64,000 nt of DNA from an uncultured Lachnospiraceae bacterium (GTDB taxonomy: Bacteria > Bacillota > Clostridia > Lachnospirales > Lachnospiraceae), in the NCBI GenBank assembly GCA_958428365.1, contig CAUAFT010000005.1, positions 151,138-215,137 of the forward strand, written 5' to 3'. A program made the translations under genes and the position numbers. The notes beneath the pieces are model-generated. The model worked only from the letters and a program-made list of their open reading frames with translations. It was not told where the DNA came from and made no database searches. Position 1 is the stretch's first letter; the number at the start of each line of letters is the position of its first letter. Of the stretch, positions 33,986-42,563 are shown piece after piece.

Positions 33986-35823
33986 ACGATTTCTCTGCCT
34001 CCTCTTAATACACTGCATCCAAAGTGATCACATCTTAAACATCTCGCGGATTCCTGTCTGGCTTCCTCCAGACTCATGGAATTTTCCACGCCTTCAAAAT
34101 CCTTCTTTCGCTCGCAGGACTCTCTGTCGGTGAGATGGATCCTGCCGCTTTGCAGCTTATCGTCCAGATTCGGCTGTGGGATCTCCACATCGGCGCTGAT
34201 CTCATGGTGATATCCCAGATAGGTATCTATATTCGCTGCCGCCGCCTTTCCTGCTGCAATGGCTTTGATTACCGTGGCCGGTCCCGATACACAGTCTCCT
34301 CCGGAGAATACGCCCTCCATACCCGGCACTGCCGTGGACTCATCCGCCGCGATCCGGCTCCTCTTTGTGGCAACTCCCGCTTCCGCAAAGTAAGCAGAAT
34401 CAATGTCCTGACCGATGGCTACTAACGCCACGTCGCAGGCAATCCGTTCCTCCGGCTTCTGTGCCTTATTCGGTCTCGGTCTTCCTGCCTTATCGAAGGT
34501 TCCGCTGATCTGAGGCTGTACCCAGAGCGCCTGCAAGTTTCCTTCTTCATCCGCCTCCAGACGCAGCGGCGCTTTCAGAGTCAGCATCTCCACACCCTCT
34601 CCGATGGCTCCCTCGATCTCCGCCTCCAGGGCCGTCATATCCTTCTGACGTCTGCGGTACACAACGCTGACCTTTTTCGCATTGCAGCGCATCGCCGTTC
34701 TGGCGCAGTCCATCGCCACGTTTCCACCGCCGATGACCACCACGGCTTTGTCTGTAAAATCCGGGTAATTGCCATAGCCGATATCCCGCAGCATTTTTAC
34801 CGCCGGAATAACGCCTCTGCTGTCCACGCCTTCCACGTCAAAGTTCTTATCCGTATGAGCGCCGATGGCAAGATAGACCGCGTCATACTTCTCCCGTAGT
34901 TCTTCCAGGGTAATCTCTTTTCCCACCTTGCTGCTGCATTTCAATTCCACTCCGGTGGAGAGGATGGCGTCGATATCCTCCTGTAACCGCTCCCTTGGAA
35001 AACGATAGCTTGGAATCCCATAACGCAGCATTCCGCCCGGCTGTGCCTTTTCCTCAAAAACGGTGGTCTGATGACCCATCAGCTGCAGAAAATACGCCGC
35101 CGTCAATCCGCTGGGTCCCGCACCCACAATGGCGATCCGCTTTCCGGTAGACGGCGCAGGATCCGGAACCTTCACCTGATCTGCCCGTGCATGATCCACG
35201 GCAAACCGTTTCAGGCCCCGGATATTGATGGAACTGTCCACCATATTTCTGCGGCACCGCTCCTCACACGGATGTTCGCAGATGAGGGCGCAGGCGGTAG
35301 GGAATGGATTATCCTTTCGGATGAGTCTCACCGCATCCTCGTATCTGCCCTCTCCCACCAACGCAATGTATCCCGGAATATCCACCTTTGCCGGGCATTT
35401 TGTGATACAGGGGATCGGCTGTTCAAAGGACGCCGTACACTTCTTGTTCTGAATATGGGAGATATAGTCCTCCCGGAATCCATCCAGTCCCACCCGGACC
35501 ATTCTCGCCGCCTCAAATCCGATGGCACAGTCCGCTGTATACTGAATATTTCTGGCAGTCTCCTCAATGAGATCCAGCGTCTCCATCGTCGCCCTGTTCT
35601 CCAGTACATCCTCCAGCAAATTCTCCAACTGCCCCAGACCTATGCGGCAGGGAACACATTTTCCACAGGTCTGTGCGTGACAGACCTTAATAAAGGACAG
35701 CTGTATGTCCACCGGACATACGCTTGGCGGGCTGGCGACAATACGCCGCTCAAATTCCCGCATTAAGACTTCCGTTGTGGAATCTTCGTGGTTTTGTGTT
35801 TCAACTTTTAACCTGTTTTCCAT
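33979..35823 (-). CDS. GltD-like NAD(P)/FAD iron-sulfur oxidoreductase, hydrogenase partner
   Basis: The 614-residue protein begins with a NuoF-C-terminal-like iron-sulfur domain (CGKCVPCRIG near 54-63). A GltD/DPYD-type module follows: cysteine-rich cluster region (CITKCPAKVD, CEHPCEERCRR), FAD site IVGAGPSGLTAAYFLQLMG near 231-249, and NAD(P) site VVVIGGGNVAMDCARTAMRC near 365-384. A short C-terminal tail carries CLRCDHFGC. It probably passes electrons between NAD(P)H and the downstream hydrogenase. GGGAGG precedes the ATG. The scpB terminator lies just upstream, and only a weak promoter is visible in the 50 bp between. Confidence 0.88.
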   Translation of the reverse strand: MENRLKVETQNHEDSTTEVLMREFERRIVASPPSVCPVDIQLSFIKVCHAQTCGKCVPCRIGLGQLENLLEDVLENRATMETLDLIEETARNIQYTADCAIGFEAARMVRVGLDGFREDYISHIQNKKCTASFEQPIPCITKCPAKVDIPGYIALVGEGRYEDAVRLIRKDNPFPTACALICEHPCEERCRRNMVDSSINIRGLKRFAVDHARADQVKVPDPAPSTGKRIAIVGAGPSGLTAAYFLQLMGHQTTVFEEKAQPGGMLRYGIPSYRFPRERLQEDIDAILSTGVELKCSSKVGKEITLEELREKYDAVYLAIGAHTDKNFDVEGVDSRGVIPAVKMLRDIGYGNYPDFTDKAVVVIGGGNVAMDCARTAMRCNAKKVSVVYRRRQKDMTALEAEIEGAIGEGVEMLTLKAPLRLEADEEGNLQALWVQPQISGTFDKAGRPRPNKAQKPEERIACDVALVAIGQDIDSAYFAEAGVATKRSRIAADESTAVPGMEGVFSGGDCVSGPATVIKAIAAGKAAAANIDTYLGYHHEISADVEIPQPNLDDKLQSGRIHLTDRESCERKKDFEGVENSMSLEEARQESARCLRCDHFGCSVLRGGREIVW

Positions 35824-35869
35824 GTTTCTACCTCCCTATTAAATTCCTTTCTTTTTTGTGAATTTTTTA

Positions 35870-35901
35870 TCAAAAAAACAGCAGACAAATCGTCTGCTGT
35901 T
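35870..35901 (-). terminator. Terminator of scpAB
   Basis: AACAGCAGAC, five bases, GTCTGCTGTT form a perfect 10-bp stem immediately after the scpB stop. On the minus strand it is followed by a run of seven T. Confidence 0.92.
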
Positions 35902-36462
35902 TCAGATATCCATTTTCATATGCATTTCTTCTTCCGCTTCCTGCTTGAAGTTCTCCAACTGATCCTGATCCAGAATCGGAAGTTCGTCGATGGAGGATAC
36001 TCCAAAGGTTCTTAAGAACTCTTCCGTTGTTCCGAATAAGAGTGGTCGTCCCGGCGCATCCAGGCGCCCCAGCTCACAGACCAGATCGTATTCCACCAGT
36101 CTGCTGACTGCATGGTCGCAGGAGACCCCGCGGATCTTTTCAATCTCTGCCTTTGTGATGGGTTGTTTATATGCGATGATGGACAGCGTCTCCAAAAGCA
36201 CGTCGGTGAGGGTATACCGTTTTGGCTGTTTTGCGATCTTAATCAGATATTCGTACATCTGTGGTTTCGTACACATCTGATACGCCCCGTCCAGCTCGGT
36301 GAGGGTGATCCCCCGATCCTCCTCTTCATAACGCCGTTTCATATTGTCCAATATATGTTTTGTCTCATCCTTTTGCAGTTCCAGGACTTCCGCCAGCTTT
36401 CCCAGCTCCACGGAACCGCCCATGGTAAACAGGATGGCTTCCAATACCGCTTCGTAATTCAT
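35902..36462 (-). CDS. scpB: Segregation and condensation protein ScpB
   Basis: ScpB dimers bind ScpA and the SMC ATPase to form the bacterial condensin. The 186-residue protein has two winged-helix domains; VLEAILFTMGGSVELGKLAE at 5-24 and IIAYKQPITKAEIEKIRGV near 95-113 are typical. An acidic, Met-rich tail ends the protein. It lies 15 bp downstream of scpA and directly before a strong terminator. Confidence 0.95.
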   Translation of the reverse strand: MNYEAVLEAILFTMGGSVELGKLAEVLELQKDETKHILDNMKRRYEEEDRGITLTELDGAYQMCTKPQMYEYLIKIAKQPKRYTLTDVLLETLSIIAYKQPITKAEIEKIRGVSCDHAVSRLVEYDLVCELGRLDAPGRPLLFGTTEEFLRTFGVSSIDELPILDQDQLENFKQEAEEEMHMKMDI

Positions 36463-36477
36463 AGTTACACCAACTTC

Positions 36478-37227
36478 TTATGCCGCCACCTTTGACTCGA
36501 TCAGAATATCGTCAAAAAGATGGTCCTGCGTAATCTGTATCTTTCCCAGTTTCATAAGTTCCAGGATCGCCAGAAAATGAACGATCACCTGCATCTTGCT
36601 TTGTTTGGATTCCAAAAGACTTCGGAAGCCAAAGGATCTGTGAGTCCTTGCGTACTCTTCCAGTTCCCGCATGGTATCATCCAGGGAAACCTCTTCCTTT
36701 TCAATCTTTCCAAATTTGGAACGAACCGGATCGATCCGGTCTGACTGTTTTTTCATAATGGACTGAAAGATGTCGTTGAGTACTGCCAGGGTGGTATCTC
36801 CCACCAGTTCTTCCAGATTCACGGGTTCCTCATAAGCCGCCACCTCCGGCGGTATGGTCGGTTCCTTGAACATCACCCGCTCCGCATCCACCTGACGGTC
36901 CTTTAACTCATAGGAGATACATTTGTACATCTTATACTCCAGCAGCTGCTGAACCAGTTCCTCCCTCGGATCCTCCTGCTCCTCGTCCTCCTCTTCCTTC
37001 GCCGGAAGAAGCATTCTGGACTTGATATCCAAAAGCGTCGCCGCCATCACGAGAAATTCACTGACCACATTCAGATCCTGACGCTGCATCTCCTGAATGT
37101 ATTCCATGTACTGTTTTGTGATCTCCACGATGGGAATATCGTAGATATTTACTTTATTCTTATCCAGCAGATGCAAGAGAAGATCCAAAGGTCCCTCGAA
37201 CACCTGCAGCTTCACCGTCATATCCAT
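36478..37227 (-). CDS. scpA: Segregation and condensation protein ScpA
   Basis: This is the kleisin subunit of the SMC complex. The 249-residue protein opens with the ScpA signature VFEGPLDLLLHLLDKNKVN near 9-27, followed by IYDIPIVEITKQYMEYI, an acidic middle loop and the C-terminal winged helix (VHFLAILELMKLGKIQITQ). A TTGAAT/TAAAAT promoter with 17-bp spacing lies at 37263-37291, and AGGAG precedes the ATG. Confidence 0.95.
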   Translation of the reverse strand: MDMTVKLQVFEGPLDLLLHLLDKNKVNIYDIPIVEITKQYMEYIQEMQRQDLNVVSEFLVMAATLLDIKSRMLLPAKEEEDEEQEDPREELVQQLLEYKMYKCISYELKDRQVDAERVMFKEPTIPPEVAAYEEPVNLEELVGDTTLAVLNDIFQSIMKKQSDRIDPVRSKFGKIEKEEVSLDDTMRELEEYARTHRSFGFRSLLESKQSKMQVIVHFLAILELMKLGKIQITQDHLFDDILIESKVAA

Positions 37228-37262
37228 GAAAAGATACTCCTATTTTTGAAAAGATAACCATT

Positions 37263-37291
37263 ATTTTACAGGATACAAATTGAAAATTCAA
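37263..37291 (-). promoter_or_regulatory. Promoter of scpAB
   Basis: On the minus strand TTGAAT (37286-37291), 17 bp, TAAAAT (37263-37268), about 40 bp before scpA. A small AACAAC/GTTGT hairpin with TTTTT just upstream may end the phosphoesterase transcript. Confidence 0.55.
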
Positions 37292-37333
37292 GTAAAAACT
37301 ACAACATTTAGTTGTTAATATTTTATCAAAGCC

Positions 37334-38185
37334 CTAGAAATTGAGATAAACTGCCAAAACCTCCGCCCGGTCAAAAATACGGATGTGAAAAGTATGGGTT
37401 CCCAGACCTTTACTGACATAGATTTTTCGCCCCTCTATGGTAAATTCTCCCGCATCGTATTTCGGGAACAACTTGTACTGGGGGGAGAGCACACTGCCGA
37501 TCCCCGGAATCCGCACCAGTCCGCCGTGATTATGACCGCTCACCGTAACGTCGGCTCCCCACTTCGCATAGACCGGAGCAAACATGGGATTATGCGCCAT
37601 CAAAAGCTGAACTCTCTTCTCATCCGCCTTCCCAAGCGCCTGTTCCACAAATTCAGCGGATAACTCCAGATAATCTCCTTTTCCATAACATTCCAGCGGA
37701 ATCTCCAGTCCGCTGATCCGTATCTCCTCGCCCCGGATACATAGCACTTCGCTCTCGTTATTTAAAATATGGACTCCCAGAGCACGGACCTTCTTTTCAT
37801 ATTCCAAAAAGGCTTCGGTCTGAAGCACCTCCACCCTGGAGACCCGGCTCTCATGATTCCCGTTGGAAAAATACACCGGAGCGATCTTTACGATCTCTTT
37901 TAAAAAACAGTAGGAGGTCTCGTAGGTCTTAGGATATTTGCTGACGATCTGATCCCCCGGAATCAGGATAAGATCCGGTTCCAGCTTCCGAATACTCTCG
38001 ATCAGCACGTCGTTTTCCCTGCCGTAGACATGGGCATGCAGATCCGCCACCACCGCAAACTTCAGACTTCCCTTTAATTTTTCAGTTTGAAGATCATAGC
38101 GGGTAACCCTGAACTTTTTCAATTCAAAATACTGCCAGATGATATAACAGAGGATCACCAGCAGAATCATTCCAATTATTTTCAT
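37334..38185 (-). CDS. Membrane-anchored metallophosphoesterase (YkuE/YaeI-like)
   Basis: Starting from the ATG at 38185 (a GTG two codons upstream is the alternative) the protein has 283 residues. One N-terminal membrane helix (about 4-20) is followed by a calcineurin-type phosphoesterase domain: VVADLHAHVYG near 45-55, IPGDQ near 75-79, SNGNHESR near 107-114, and GHNHGGLVRIP near 219-229. Metal-binding residues D, H, N and H are all present. Related proteins act on membrane-associated phosphoesters; the substrate is unknown. It is divergent from the second S11 gene. Confidence 0.87.
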   Translation of the reverse strand: MKIIGMILLVILCYIIWQYFELKKFRVTRYDLQTEKLKGSLKFAVVADLHAHVYGRENDVLIESIRKLEPDLILIPGDQIVSKYPKTYETSYCFLKEIVKIAPVYFSNGNHESRVSRVEVLQTEAFLEYEKKVRALGVHILNNESEVLCIRGEEIRISGLEIPLECYGKGDYLELSAEFVEQALGKADEKRVQLLMAHNPMFAPVYAKWGADVTVSGHNHGGLVRIPGIGSVLSPQYKLFPKYDAGEFTIEGRKIYVSKGLGTHTFHIRIFDRAEVLAVYLNF

Positions 38186-38263
38186 ATTCACAATCCTAAC
38201 ATATTCTCATATTTTTCTCACAACTCCAATAAAATAGAGCAGATCATCTTTTTAGGAGTCGGT

Positions 38264-39499
38264 ATGAAAAAAATAATACTTTCCCTGTTTTTGGTTTTAC
38301 AGCTCGCTCTCTCACCGGGGCTGCTCCTTACAGTCTCTGCCTCCGGCATCAGATATGAAGCAGACGCAGAGACCTCCAAAGAAACGGACGAAGAGAAAGA
38401 AGAGGGCGATACGCTGAACCTCTCCGCTCCCCATGTGGTCCTCATGGAAGCCAAGAGCGGAACCATCATCTACGAAAAGGACGCCAATACCAGCTTACAT
38501 CCTGCCAGTATCACCAAGATCATGACCCTGCTCCTCATCTTCGACGCCCTCGACGAGGGGAAGATCAAATTGGAGGATACGGTCACAGTCTCCGAACATG
38601 CCGCCAGCATGGGAGGTTCCCAGGTCTTTTTGGAAGAAGGAGAAACTCAGAATGTGGATACCATGATCAAATGTATCGCCGTTGCCAGCGCCAACGACGC
38701 CTGCGTCGCCATGGCTGAACATATTGCCGGTTCTGAGGAGGAATTTGTAGCCCAGATGAATGAGCGCGCCAAGGGACTGGGTATGAAAAACACCCATTTT
38801 GTCAACTGTTGCGGCCTGGATGTGGATGACCATATGACCACCGCCTACGACGTAGCGCTGATGTCCAGGGAGCTGATCAATAAATATCCCCGGATCCACG
38901 ACTACTCCACCATCTGGATGGACAATATCACCCATGAGACGAAAAAAGGCAGCAAAGAATTTGGTCTTGCCAACACCAACAAGCTGATCCGCCAGTACCA
39001 GTATGCCACCGGATTGAAAACCGGTTCCACCGGAAAGGCAAAATACTGTGTCTCCGCCACCGCCGAGAAGAACGGGCTGGAGCTGATCGCCGTCATCATG
39101 GCTGCCCCGGATCCCAAAGGACGTTTTAAGGACGCCACCGCTCTCTTGAACTATGGCTTTGCAAAATGTCAGCTCTACTCTGACGAGAACAAAGATAAGC
39201 TCTCCGACTTAACCGTCAAAAAAGGCGTGAGCGATAAGGTTCCGGTCTCCTACGAATCCTCCTTCCAGTATGTGGATACCAAGGGAAGCGACCTTAACAC
39301 TATCAAAAAAGAGTTCTCCCTTCCCAAAACCGTGGAAGCCCCGGTAAAAAAAGGAGATATCGTTGGAAAAGCCACCTATTCTCTGAACGGGAAAGTCATC
39401 GGCGAGGTCAATATCATCAGCCAAAAAAATATCAATAAGGCAACCTTCAGCGACTATTTTAAGCAGCTGATCTTACGATTCACTTTTATATCTTCTTAA
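38264..39499 (+). CDS. D-alanyl-D-alanine carboxypeptidase (DacF-like)
   Basis: The ATG at 38264 follows TTTAGGAG and gives 411 residues with a signal peptide (1-27). A charged Glu-rich linker (30-50) precedes the S11 domain with SITK at 82-85, SAN at 142-144 and KTG at 252-254. A C-terminal beta domain and a hydrophobic/amphipathic end (KQLILRFTF) suggest membrane association. It has the same role as the gene at 31027. Its 3' end overlaps that of aroK by 27 bp on the opposite strand. Confidence 0.93.
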   Translation: MKKIILSLFLVLQLALSPGLLLTVSASGIRYEADAETSKETDEEKEEGDTLNLSAPHVVLMEAKSGTIIYEKDANTSLHPASITKIMTLLLIFDALDEGKIKLEDTVTVSEHAASMGGSQVFLEEGETQNVDTMIKCIAVASANDACVAMAEHIAGSEEEFVAQMNERAKGLGMKNTHFVNCCGLDVDDHMTTAYDVALMSRELINKYPRIHDYSTIWMDNITHETKKGSKEFGLANTNKLIRQYQYATGLKTGSTGKAKYCVSATAEKNGLELIAVIMAAPDPKGRFKDATALLNYGFAKCQLYSDENKDKLSDLTVKKGVSDKVPVSYESSFQYVDTKGSDLNTIKKEFSLPKTVEAPVKKGDIVGKATYSLNGKVIGEVNIISQKNINKATFSDYFKQLILRFTFISS

Positions 39500-39979
39500 G
39501 ATCTCCTCTGCAGCCTGCTGGATACTCATGTGGGAGGTATCCACGGTCACATCGGCATATTTTTCGTAGAGAGCGCTTCTCTCCTCGTAGAGTTCTCTCA
39601 GGGTCTCGCCCGGTTTTAAGACGACGCCTCTCTGACTCAGACTGCCGAGACGTTCTTTTAACTCTTCATATGGAAGGCAAAGATAGACCACCAGGGAAAT
39701 GTCTTTTAAATGCTCCATGGCATCTTCCTCATAGATCACACTGCCTCCGGTGGCAATGACGGCATGTTCCATGTCAATGGAGGCGTTGATCCTCCCCTCC
39801 AGCTCCAGGAAGCCCTCCCTTCCCCGTTCCTCGATCAGTTCGTGGAGCAGCTTTCCCGTCTCTCTTTGGATCAATAGATCCGAGTCCAGAAAATGATATC
39901 CGGCGATCTTTGCCAGCACCACGCCCACCGTGCTCTTACCAGCTCCCGGCATTCCCACCAACGTAATATTTTTCTTCAT
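39473..39979 (-). CDS. aroK: Shikimate kinase
   Basis: It phosphorylates shikimate in aromatic amino-acid synthesis. The ATG at 39979 gives 168 residues, normal for the family. P-loop GMPGAGKSTVG at 9-19, DSDLLIQRETGK near 32-43, and ATGGSVIYEED near 75-85 are the expected motifs. A longer in-frame version would overlap the cardiolipin synthase gene fully and has no supporting ribosome binding site. GAGGTG precedes the chosen start. It lies 11 bp after cls. Confidence 0.92.
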   Translation of the reverse strand: MKKNITLVGMPGAGKSTVGVVLAKIAGYHFLDSDLLIQRETGKLLHELIEERGREGFLELEGRINASIDMEHAVIATGGSVIYEEDAMEHLKDISLVVYLCLPYEELKERLGSLSQRGVVLKPGETLRELYEERSALYEKYADVTVDTSHMSIQQAAEEILRRYKSES

Positions 39980-39990
39980 ACGATTCACCT

Positions 39991-41526
39991 CTATAATAAC
40001 GGTGCAAACAGGCGCAGCAGGCACTGCAGCACCTTGATATACCACTGCCGGTTCTCGCAAAATTCCACGGAAATGGTCTTGGATCTTTGCAGAGTTGTCA
40101 GTACATCCTCCTTCACCTGCATCACCGCCTTGGAACGGTACATGAAGATTCCGCATTCATAATGCAGGTAGAGACTTCTGTAATCCAGGTTGATGCTTCC
40201 CACCGTAGCGATCTCGTCGTCGCAGACAAAGCATTTTGCATGAACAAAACCGTCTGCAAACTGGTAGATCTTCACCCCTGCCAAAAGCAGCTTCCTATAA
40301 TAAGACTGGGTCAGCAAAAAGACCATCTTTTTGTCCGGGATCCCCGGCGTCACGATCCGCACATCCACGCCGGATTTCGCCGCGTTACAGAGCGCGGAGC
40401 ACATCTCCTCATCAATGATCAGATACGGGGTAAAAATATAGACGTAGTCCTTCGCATGATTGATGATGTTCAGATAGACATTTTCCGCCTGATTTTCATG
40501 GTCGATAGGCGAATCCGCATAGGGTTGTACATAGCCGTCGGATGCATAGCAGCTCTCCCAGTCCAGCTGGGGTCTGTATTGAAGATAATCCTCCGTGGTC
40601 CGGTTGGCAAAGTTCCACATTTTTAAGAACATCGCTGTGAAGCTCCAGACCGCCTTTCCCTCGATCCTGACCCCGGTATCCTTCCAATATCCAAATCGCT
40701 CTATGGCATTGATATACTCATCCGCAATATTGATGCCCCCGGTAAAAGCGATCTTACCGTCCACCACCAGAATCTTTCGGTGATCCCGGTTATTCATGAT
40801 AATGGACATCATGGGACGGAAGGGGTTGAACGCCGTACACTGAATGCCCCTCTCCTGCATTTTCTTATAATACTTCGGCGGCAGGGTGTTTACACAGCCC
40901 ACATCATCGTAGATCATGCGGACCTCCACTCCCTGGGCAACCTTTTCATCCAGTGCCTCTAAAAGCTGATCCAGCATGACGCCGCTGTTATAGATAAAAA
41001 ATTCCAGGAAAATAAATTTTTCCGCCCTCCTGATCGCCTCCAGCATTGCCGGAAACATCGCTTCCCCTGAGGGATAATATTCCGTCTGCGTGGATCGGTA
41101 AATGGGATATCCCGCCCATTCTCTGATATAGCGCACCTGATTATAGACCCGCTTATCTCTCTGCAATATCTCCTCTTCCACTCTCTCCTCTGTAAGAAGC
41201 AGAGGATCAATCTCGTGGTTCACCTTTTCCAGGCGCTCCTCCGTCTTCTTCGTAAGCTCTTCCCTTCCGAAGATATAATATAAAGCCACGCCAAAGATCG
41301 GTACCGCCAGAATCAAAAAAATCCAGGACATCCTTCCCGCGGAATTTCCGTCCTTATCATAGATAAATATTGCCAAAAGCGCTGCCGCCACCTCGAAGGC
41401 GAGATTGATAAAGGTATATTTCAGGCTGAACTGATACAGTACCAGAGCCAGCCAGGAAAACTGGATCACAATGGCAAGACCGATCAATACCAACCTGCTA
41501 AACAAAGCGTTTCCTAATTTTTTCAT
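39991..41526 (-). CDS. cls: Cardiolipin synthase
   Basis: It joins two phosphatidylglycerol molecules into cardiolipin at the membrane. The 511-residue protein has two N-terminal membrane helices (about 12-55), the GREELTKKTEER-type linker, and two phospholipase-D HKD domains: HRKILVVDGKIAFTGGIN near 254-271 and HAKCFVCDDEIATVGSINLD near 428-447. Length and layout match bacterial ClsA. It lies between the subtilisin and aroK genes. Confidence 0.94.
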   Translation of the reverse strand: MKKLGNALFSRLVLIGLAIVIQFSWLALVLYQFSLKYTFINLAFEVAAALLAIFIYDKDGNSAGRMSWIFLILAVPIFGVALYYIFGREELTKKTEERLEKVNHEIDPLLLTEERVEEEILQRDKRVYNQVRYIREWAGYPIYRSTQTEYYPSGEAMFPAMLEAIRRAEKFIFLEFFIYNSGVMLDQLLEALDEKVAQGVEVRMIYDDVGCVNTLPPKYYKKMQERGIQCTAFNPFRPMMSIIMNNRDHRKILVVDGKIAFTGGINIADEYINAIERFGYWKDTGVRIEGKAVWSFTAMFLKMWNFANRTTEDYLQYRPQLDWESCYASDGYVQPYADSPIDHENQAENVYLNIINHAKDYVYIFTPYLIIDEEMCSALCNAAKSGVDVRIVTPGIPDKKMVFLLTQSYYRKLLLAGVKIYQFADGFVHAKCFVCDDEIATVGSINLDYRSLYLHYECGIFMYRSKAVMQVKEDVLTTLQRSKTISVEFCENRQWYIKVLQCLLRLFAPLL

Positions 41527-41584
41527 ACTGCACCTACTCTTTTGATATCCTTTAACTCTATCACACTGCTATGAATAAATCAAA

Positions 41585-42475
41585 TTATTTCAACAATTTC
41601 ACCAAATCCAGACAGCCCCACACATGCTGTTCCCTGCTGTCGCATCTCCGGTCTGCCGTCTCATACAGCTTCAGCTTCACTTCCTTCGGCGTCATCCGGG
41701 GATATTTACTCAAAAGAAGGGCGATGGCGCCGGAGACCACAGGCGTTGCCATGGAGGTGCCGCTTTTGGTGGTGTAGGAATTTTCCCTTACATCGCAGCT
41801 TGTGATCCGGGTTCCCGGAGCCAGGATCTCAGGCTTGATGATACAGCTGTCGGTAGGTCCTCTTCCACTGTAACCCCGGCGGAGTCCCTGTCCTCTGATC
41901 AGACGGTCCTCGTCATCGCTGCTTCCCACGGTAATAATGGTTCGGCAGATTCCCGGAATGGTAACGGAATTTTCTACCGGACCGTTATTTCCCGCCGCCG
42001 CAACCACCACGATCCCGGCATCCCAGACCTCCTCCACCAGTTTCAGCAATTCTACCTGTTCTTCTTCTCTCGCATTCTTTAGCATACCCACAGAAATATT
42101 TAAAATCCGTATCTGATACTTCTCTTTTCGATTCAGCATCCATTTGATCGCCTCTTTGACCTGCTTCGTATTCCCTCCGCCCTTTTTGTCCAGAACTTTG
42201 ATCGGAAGAAGATTACAGCCCGGCGCCATTCCCATGTACTGTCCCATTCCGGCGCTGCCATCGGAACCTATGATTCCCGCCACATGGGTGCCGTGTCCAT
42301 TGTCGTCATAGCATGTTTTTTCTCCTCCAATAACATCATAAAAGCCCAACACCCGCTGCCTGAAATCCCGGTGGATATAGAGCCCGGTGTCCATGATCGC
42401 CACCGTGATCCCGGTCCCGGTATATCCTCTTTTATGCACATAGGAGGTGTTTAAGAGTTCTCTGATTCGCTCCAT
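41585..42475 (-). CDS. Subtilisin-like serine protease (S8), no signal peptide
   Basis: The 296-residue protease has the catalytic triad Asp29 (VAIMDTGLY), His61 (DNGHGTHVAGI) and Ser241 (SGTSMATPVVSGA). There is no signal peptide or propeptide, as in intracellular subtilisins. The start at 42475 is behind AAAAGG. It should be a cytoplasmic or non-classically exported protease; its substrate is unknown. It lies just after the pnp terminator, and no clear promoter of its own is visible in the 36-bp gap. Confidence 0.92.
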   Translation of the reverse strand: MERIRELLNTSYVHKRGYTGTGITVAIMDTGLYIHRDFRQRVLGFYDVIGGEKTCYDDNGHGTHVAGIIGSDGSAGMGQYMGMAPGCNLLPIKVLDKKGGGNTKQVKEAIKWMLNRKEKYQIRILNISVGMLKNAREEEQVELLKLVEEVWDAGIVVVAAAGNNGPVENSVTIPGICRTIITVGSSDDEDRLIRGQGLRRGYSGRGPTDSCIIKPEILAPGTRITSCDVRENSYTTKSGTSMATPVVSGAIALLLSKYPRMTPKEVKLKLYETADRRCDSREQHVWGCLDLVKLLK

Positions 42476-42511
42476 TGCATTTTGCCTTTTCTTTTAGCCT
42501 ATGCAATTTTT

Positions 42512-42554
42512 CAAAAAAAGAGGCTGTTCTAAGAATCTCTTCCCAGAACAGCCT
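42512..42554 (-). terminator. Terminator of pnp
   Basis: AGGCTGTTCT (42521-42530) and AGAACAGCCT (42545-42554) form a perfect 10-bp stem. The minus strand continues CTTTTTTT, 10 bp after the pnp stop. Confidence 0.9.
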
Positions 42555-42563
42555 GTTACACTC

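Noticed and set aside
38087..38263. Extended start of the second D,D-carboxypeptidase
   Set aside because: The extension would overlap the divergent phosphoesterase and precede the signal peptide; the ATG at 38264 has a good ribosome binding site.
39980..40156. Extended N-terminus of shikimate kinase
   Set aside because: It lies inside the cardiolipin synthase gene and would put 59 unrelated residues before the P-loop.
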